In this document: piece by piece, positions 60,915-64,000 of the stretch
Numbering within the stretch: the first letter of the stretch is position 1
How the letters are laid out: every line of letters begins with the position of its first letter
Source of the DNA: Hydrogenophaga sp. NFH-34
GTDB taxonomy: Bacteria > Pseudomonadota > Gammaproteobacteria > Burkholderiales > Burkholderiaceae_C
Assembly (NCBI RefSeq): GCF_021401345.1
Contig: NZ_JACBGE010000001.1
Coordinates: 124,001-188,000, forward strand
DNA: 64,000 bases
Direction: 5' to 3'
The notes under the pieces: model-generated
Database searches by the model: none
Seen by the model: the letters and a program-made list of their open reading frames with translations, nothing else
What the model was told of the DNA's origin: nothing
Translations under genes and position numbers: made by a program

Positions 60915-61663
60915 CCCCGTTTTCGGCCCTTCCCGACGGACTGCTGGCGCGCGCCTGCGAGCGTTTTCGCCGCGCCGACCGGTTTGCCTACCACTACGCG
61001 CGCGGCAAACTCGGCGGCGACGCGATCTTCGCGGAACTGCTGCGCCGCGGCCTGCTGCCCGCGCGGCCCGATGTGCTCGATCTCGGCTGCGGCCAGGGCA
61101 GCCTGTTCGCGTGGCTGCTCGCGGCCGCCGAACAGCACGCCGACGGCCGCTGGCCGGCCGACTGGCCACCACCGCCCCGGCCGGTGCGGCTGCGCGGTGT
61201 GGAGCTGATGCCACGCGACGTGTGGCGTGCCCGGCAGGCGTTCGGCGCCGACCACCCGCTGGTGCGGGTGGAGCAGGGCGACATGAATGCGGTGGATTTC
61301 GGCCGCTGCGACGTGGTGACCATCCTCGACGCGCTGCACTACTTCGACCACGAGCGCCAGCGCCAGGTGGTCCGACGCATCCGGCGCGCGATCGGGCCCG
61401 GCGGGCTGTTCGTCACCCGCGTCGGCGACGAGGCCGCCGGCTGGCCGTTCGCGCTGTCGACCTGGGTCGACCACGTGGTGACCTTCCTGCGCGGGCACCG
61501 GCTGCCGCGCCTCTATGCCCGGCCGCTGGCCGACTGGCGCGCGCTGCTGCAGCAGGAGGGCTTCGCGGTGGAAAGCCTCGACATGAACGGCGCGCTGCCG
61601 TTTGCCAATGTGATGCTGGTGTGCCGGGCCCTGCCCGAAGACGCCGCCCCCGCCATCGCCTAA
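60911..61663 (+). CDS. SAM-dependent methyltransferase
   Basis: 250 aa from a TTG start at 60911 (TTGA overlap), with AGGAG 6-8 nt upstream. Class I SAM motif VLDLGCGQGSLFAWL (about 55-69), then VTILDALHYFD and GLFVTRVGDEA. Probably O- or C-methylates the aryl head group or the chain. The genes up to here form one coupled chain; an 83-bp gap follows. Confidence 0.82.
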   Translation: MTPFSALPDGLLARACERFRRADRFAYHYARGKLGGDAIFAELLRRGLLPARPDVLDLGCGQGSLFAWLLAAAEQHADGRWPADWPPPPRPVRLRGVELMPRDVWRARQAFGADHPLVRVEQGDMNAVDFGRCDVVTILDALHYFDHERQRQVVRRIRRAIGPGGLFVTRVGDEAAGWPFALSTWVDHVVTFLRGHRLPRLYARPLADWRALLQQEGFAVESLDMNGALPFANVMLVCRALPEDAAPAIA

Positions 61664-61746
61664 GATCGCCTCCCTGTCACCGCGCTCCCGAGGGGCGTCT
61701 CCGGCGTCCCGCCCAGGGGCGCTGCCGTTTTTGCCAGCGAGTTTCC

Positions 61747-62940
61747 GTGTCGCCTCTCCAGCTATCTGCCTGCACGCTGACCACCTGTCTCGGACAGGGT
61801 CTGGACGCCCACCGCCAGGCCCTGCGCGACGGGCGCAGCGGCCTGCGCCCCTGCCAGTTCGAAACCGTGGTGCTCGACACCTGGGCCGGCGAGGTGGCCG
61901 GCGTGGACGCCTGCCACCTGCCGCCCGCGCTGCGCGAGCACGACTGCCGCAACAACCGGCTGGCCGTGCTGGCCCTCGAAACCGACGGGTTTGCCGATCG
62001 CGTGCGCGACGCGGTGCGCCGCCAGGGTGCCCACCGCGTCGGGGTGTTCCTGGGCACCAGCACCTCGGGCATTCTCGAGACCGAGATCGCCTATCGCCAG
62101 CGCCATCCCGCCACCGGGGCGCTGCCGTCCGGCTTCGTGCACCACGGCTCGCACAACCCGTTTTCGGTGACCGACGCGGTGCGCCGCTACCTCGGCGCCG
62201 AGGGGCTGGCGCTGACGATTTCCACCGCCTGTTCGTCCAGCGCCAAGGTGTTTGCCGCCGCGGCGCGGCAGATCGCGCTGGGCCAGTTGGACGCCGCCGT
62301 GGTCGGCGGGGTCGACAGCCTGTGCCTGACCACCCTGTACGGCTTCGCGTCGCTGCAACTGACTTCGCGCCAGCCCTGCCGGCCCTACGACGCGGCGCGC
62401 GACGGCATCTCGGTCGCCGAGGGCGCGGCCTTCGCGCTGCTCGAACGCCCGGGGGCGGGCGAAGCGCCCGGCGGCGTGCACCTGCTCGGGGTGGGCGAGT
62501 CCAGCGACGCGTACCACATGTCGGCGCCCCACCCCGAAGGGCTGGGCGCGCGCCAGGCCATGGCCACCGCCCTGCGTTCGGCCGGGCTGGAGGCGTCGGC
62601 CATCGACTACATCAACCTGCACGGCACGGCCACGGTGGCCAACGACGCGGCCGAAGGCCTGGCGGTGGCGGCCCTGTTCGGCAGCGGCGTGCCCTGCAGT
62701 TCCACCAAAGGCGCGACCGGCCACACCCTGGGCGCGGCCGGCGCGGTGGAGGCCGTGATCGGCTGGCTGGCCCTGACAGAAGGCTGGCTGCCGGGCAGCC
62801 CGGGCACCCAGGTGGTGGACCCAGCGGCGGCACTCGACTACCGCCTGACCGGCGCGCCGGCCCCGCTGCGCACCGTGCTGAGCAATTCGTTCGGTTTTGG
62901 CGGCAGCAATTGCGCGCTCGTGCTCGGGAGGTCCGCATGA
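61747..62940 (+). CDS. Beta-ketoacyl-ACP synthase 2 of aryl-polyene cluster
   Basis: 397 aa from a GTG start. Intact FabF-type active site: Cys162 (STACSSS), His292 (LHGTAT) and His in KGATGHTLGAAG. With the chain-length-factor-like protein that follows it would form the heterodimeric extending KS-CLF (ApeO/ApeC-like). Overlaps the next gene by 4 bp. Confidence 0.88.
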   Translation: MSPLQLSACTLTTCLGQGLDAHRQALRDGRSGLRPCQFETVVLDTWAGEVAGVDACHLPPALREHDCRNNRLAVLALETDGFADRVRDAVRRQGAHRVGVFLGTSTSGILETEIAYRQRHPATGALPSGFVHHGSHNPFSVTDAVRRYLGAEGLALTISTACSSSAKVFAAAARQIALGQLDAAVVGGVDSLCLTTLYGFASLQLTSRQPCRPYDAARDGISVAEGAAFALLERPGAGEAPGGVHLLGVGESSDAYHMSAPHPEGLGARQAMATALRSAGLEASAIDYINLHGTATVANDAAEGLAVAALFGSGVPCSSTKGATGHTLGAAGAVEAVIGWLALTEGWLPGSPGTQVVDPAAALDYRLTGAPAPLRTVLSNSFGFGGSNCALVLGRSA

Positions 62941-63749
62941 ACCCCGCATCGCCCCTGCAGGGCTGGATCGAGGGCATCGGCCTGATCGCCCCCGGCCTGC
63001 CCGACTGGCCGACCGCCGCCGCGGTGCTCGCCGGCCGGCAGGCCCACGCGCAGGCGCCGTCGGTGCTGCCGGCCCCGGCGCTGCTGCCGCCGGCCGAACG
63101 CCGCCGTGCCAGCCGCGTCATCCGTCTGGCCCTGGCGCTGGGGCAGCAGGCCGTGGAACACGCGGGCGCCGACGCGGCGACGCTGGCCACGGTGTTCGCC
63201 GCCTCCGAGGCCGATGGCCACAACTGCCACGCGCTGTGTGAACAGCTGGCCGGTGACGACCGCCAGGTCTCGCCCACCCGTTTTCACAACTCGGTGCACA
63301 ACGCGGCGGCGGGTTACTGGGGCATCGCCACGCGCAGCATGGCGCCGTGCCAGGTGCTGTGCGCGCACGACGCCAGCCTGGGCGCGGGCCTGCTCGATGC
63401 GCTGGCGCAGGTTCAGGTCGACCAGGTGCCCGTGCTGCTGGTGTGCTACGACAGCGAATACCCCGAGCCGCTGCACGCGACGCGGCCGTTCCCCGACGCG
63501 GCCGGGCTGGCGCTGCTGCTGACCCCGGCACACACCGGGCGTTCGCTGGCCCGCCTGGCCGTGGGGCCTGCGGACAGCGCCGCCGCCGTGGCGCGCCTGC
63601 CGCAGGCGGGGCTCGAAGCGCTGCGCCAGGCGTTTCCCGCCTTGCGCCTGCTGCCGGCGCTGGCCGCGCTGGCGCAGGGGCAGGCGGCCAGCCTGGTCAT
63701 GGAACAGTTGCCGGGCGAGCCGCTGGACATCGAGATCGCGCCGTGCTGA
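62937..63749 (+). CDS. Chain-length-factor-like ketosynthase homologue
   Basis: 270 aa. Short KS-fold protein lacking the catalytic Cys: the position reads CAHDASLGAG. SVHNAAAGYWGIATR and RFHNSVHN are hallmarks of the beta-ketoacyl synthase-like CLF (ApeC type). Partner subunit that sets polyene length with the upstream KS. Overlaps the next frame by 7 bp. Confidence 0.85.
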   Translation: MNPASPLQGWIEGIGLIAPGLPDWPTAAAVLAGRQAHAQAPSVLPAPALLPPAERRRASRVIRLALALGQQAVEHAGADAATLATVFAASEADGHNCHALCEQLAGDDRQVSPTRFHNSVHNAAAGYWGIATRSMAPCQVLCAHDASLGAGLLDALAQVQVDQVPVLLVCYDSEYPEPLHATRPFPDAAGLALLLTPAHTGRSLARLAVGPADSAAAVARLPQAGLEALRQAFPALRLLPALAALAQGQAASLVMEQLPGEPLDIEIAPC

Positions 63750-64000
63750 ACCGCGACTGGATCGCCGCCCACATTCCGCACCAGGGCCGCATGTGCCTGC
63801 TGGACGCGGTGCTCGACTGGGACGCCCAGCGCGTGCGTTGCCGCGCCACCGGCCACACCGCCCCGGACCATCCGCTGCGTGAGGCGGGGCGCCTGGGCGT
63901 GGCGGCGGGCATCGAATACGCGGCCCAGGCCATGGCCGTGCATGGCGTGCTGCTGGCGGCCGATGGCGCGCCGCTGGGTGTGGGCTACCTGGCCAGCGTG
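63743..64000 (+). CDS. ApeP-like dehydratase (cut by window end)
   Basis: N-terminal 86 residues only. Starts VLNRDWIAAHIPHQGRMCLLDAVLDWD from GTG at 63743; the HIPHQGRMCLLD block and CGVEYAAQAMAVHG-like YAAQAMAVHG are typical of the second APE dehydratase. The gene continues past position 64000. Confidence 0.8.
   Translation, partial: MLNRDWIAAHIPHQGRMCLLDAVLDWDAQRVRCRATGHTAPDHPLREAGRLGVAAGIEYAAQAMAVHGVLLAADGAPLGVGYLASV

Overview
The window is very GC-rich DNA with dense, overlapping operons. The housekeeping genes in its right part (alaS, trmB, gluQ, an aryl-polyene-type pigment cluster) look like a Burkholderiales chromosome, most likely Comamonadaceae. This is inferred from protein character and base composition; no database was searched.

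Positions 1 to about 37,508 are the right-hand portion of an integrative and conjugative element (ICE) of the clc/PAGI-2/PFGI-1 class. Its integrase gene (35342-37264, minus) lies 241 bp from the 3' end of a tRNA-Gly(CCC) gene, the expected attachment site. The other end lies left of the window. Within the ICE: (a) 296-8481 holds accessory DNA-metabolism and conserved unknown genes (DUF3577, DUF3275, DUF932, a DUF6094 methyltransferase-like protein, a helicase), each behind its own leader with strong hairpins; (b) 8645-23432 is a compact type IV secretion operon, from the PilL-N lipoprotein through TraD to the VirB4/TraC ATPase and a DsbA-like protein; (c) 24357-29075 is a second transfer operon ending in a TraG-N protein; (d) 29085-32072 is a DUF3742 gene followed by two toxin-antitoxin modules (PrlF/YhaV and AbiEi/AbiEii); (e) 32361-37264 holds the MobH relaxase TraI, an XRE regulator, a LysR-type ligand domain without DNA-binding domain, and the integrase.

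The most interesting ICE observation is a structured, multi-hairpin leader RNA present three times (about 69-194, 3674-3803 and 23403-23545). Each copy sits 170-230 bp upstream of the start codon of a different conserved ICE gene. The stems change compensatorily between copies while loop and linker sequences stay constant.

From 37,592 rightward is chromosome: a succinate-semialdehyde-type dehydrogenase, alaS (with a patch of foreign-looking codon use), an acyltransferase, an RluA-type pseudouridine synthase, trmB, gluQ, an FAD oxidoreductase, a LysR regulator divergent from a pirin/DoxX/WrbA-like redox set, a DUF599 protein and a PAP2 phosphatase.

From 51,499 to the right edge runs a single-strand, tightly coupled operon of aryl-polyene (APE) type: two acyl carrier proteins, two ketosynthases plus a chain-length-factor-like partner, two dehydratases, an AMP ligase, an LpxL-like acyltransferase, a LolA-like protein, an MMPL exporter, a hydrolase, a polysaccharide-deacetylase-like protein and a methyltransferase. 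It would build a polyene acyl chain on ACP and place it in the outer membrane. The cluster is cut by the window end; no ketoreductase is seen yet.
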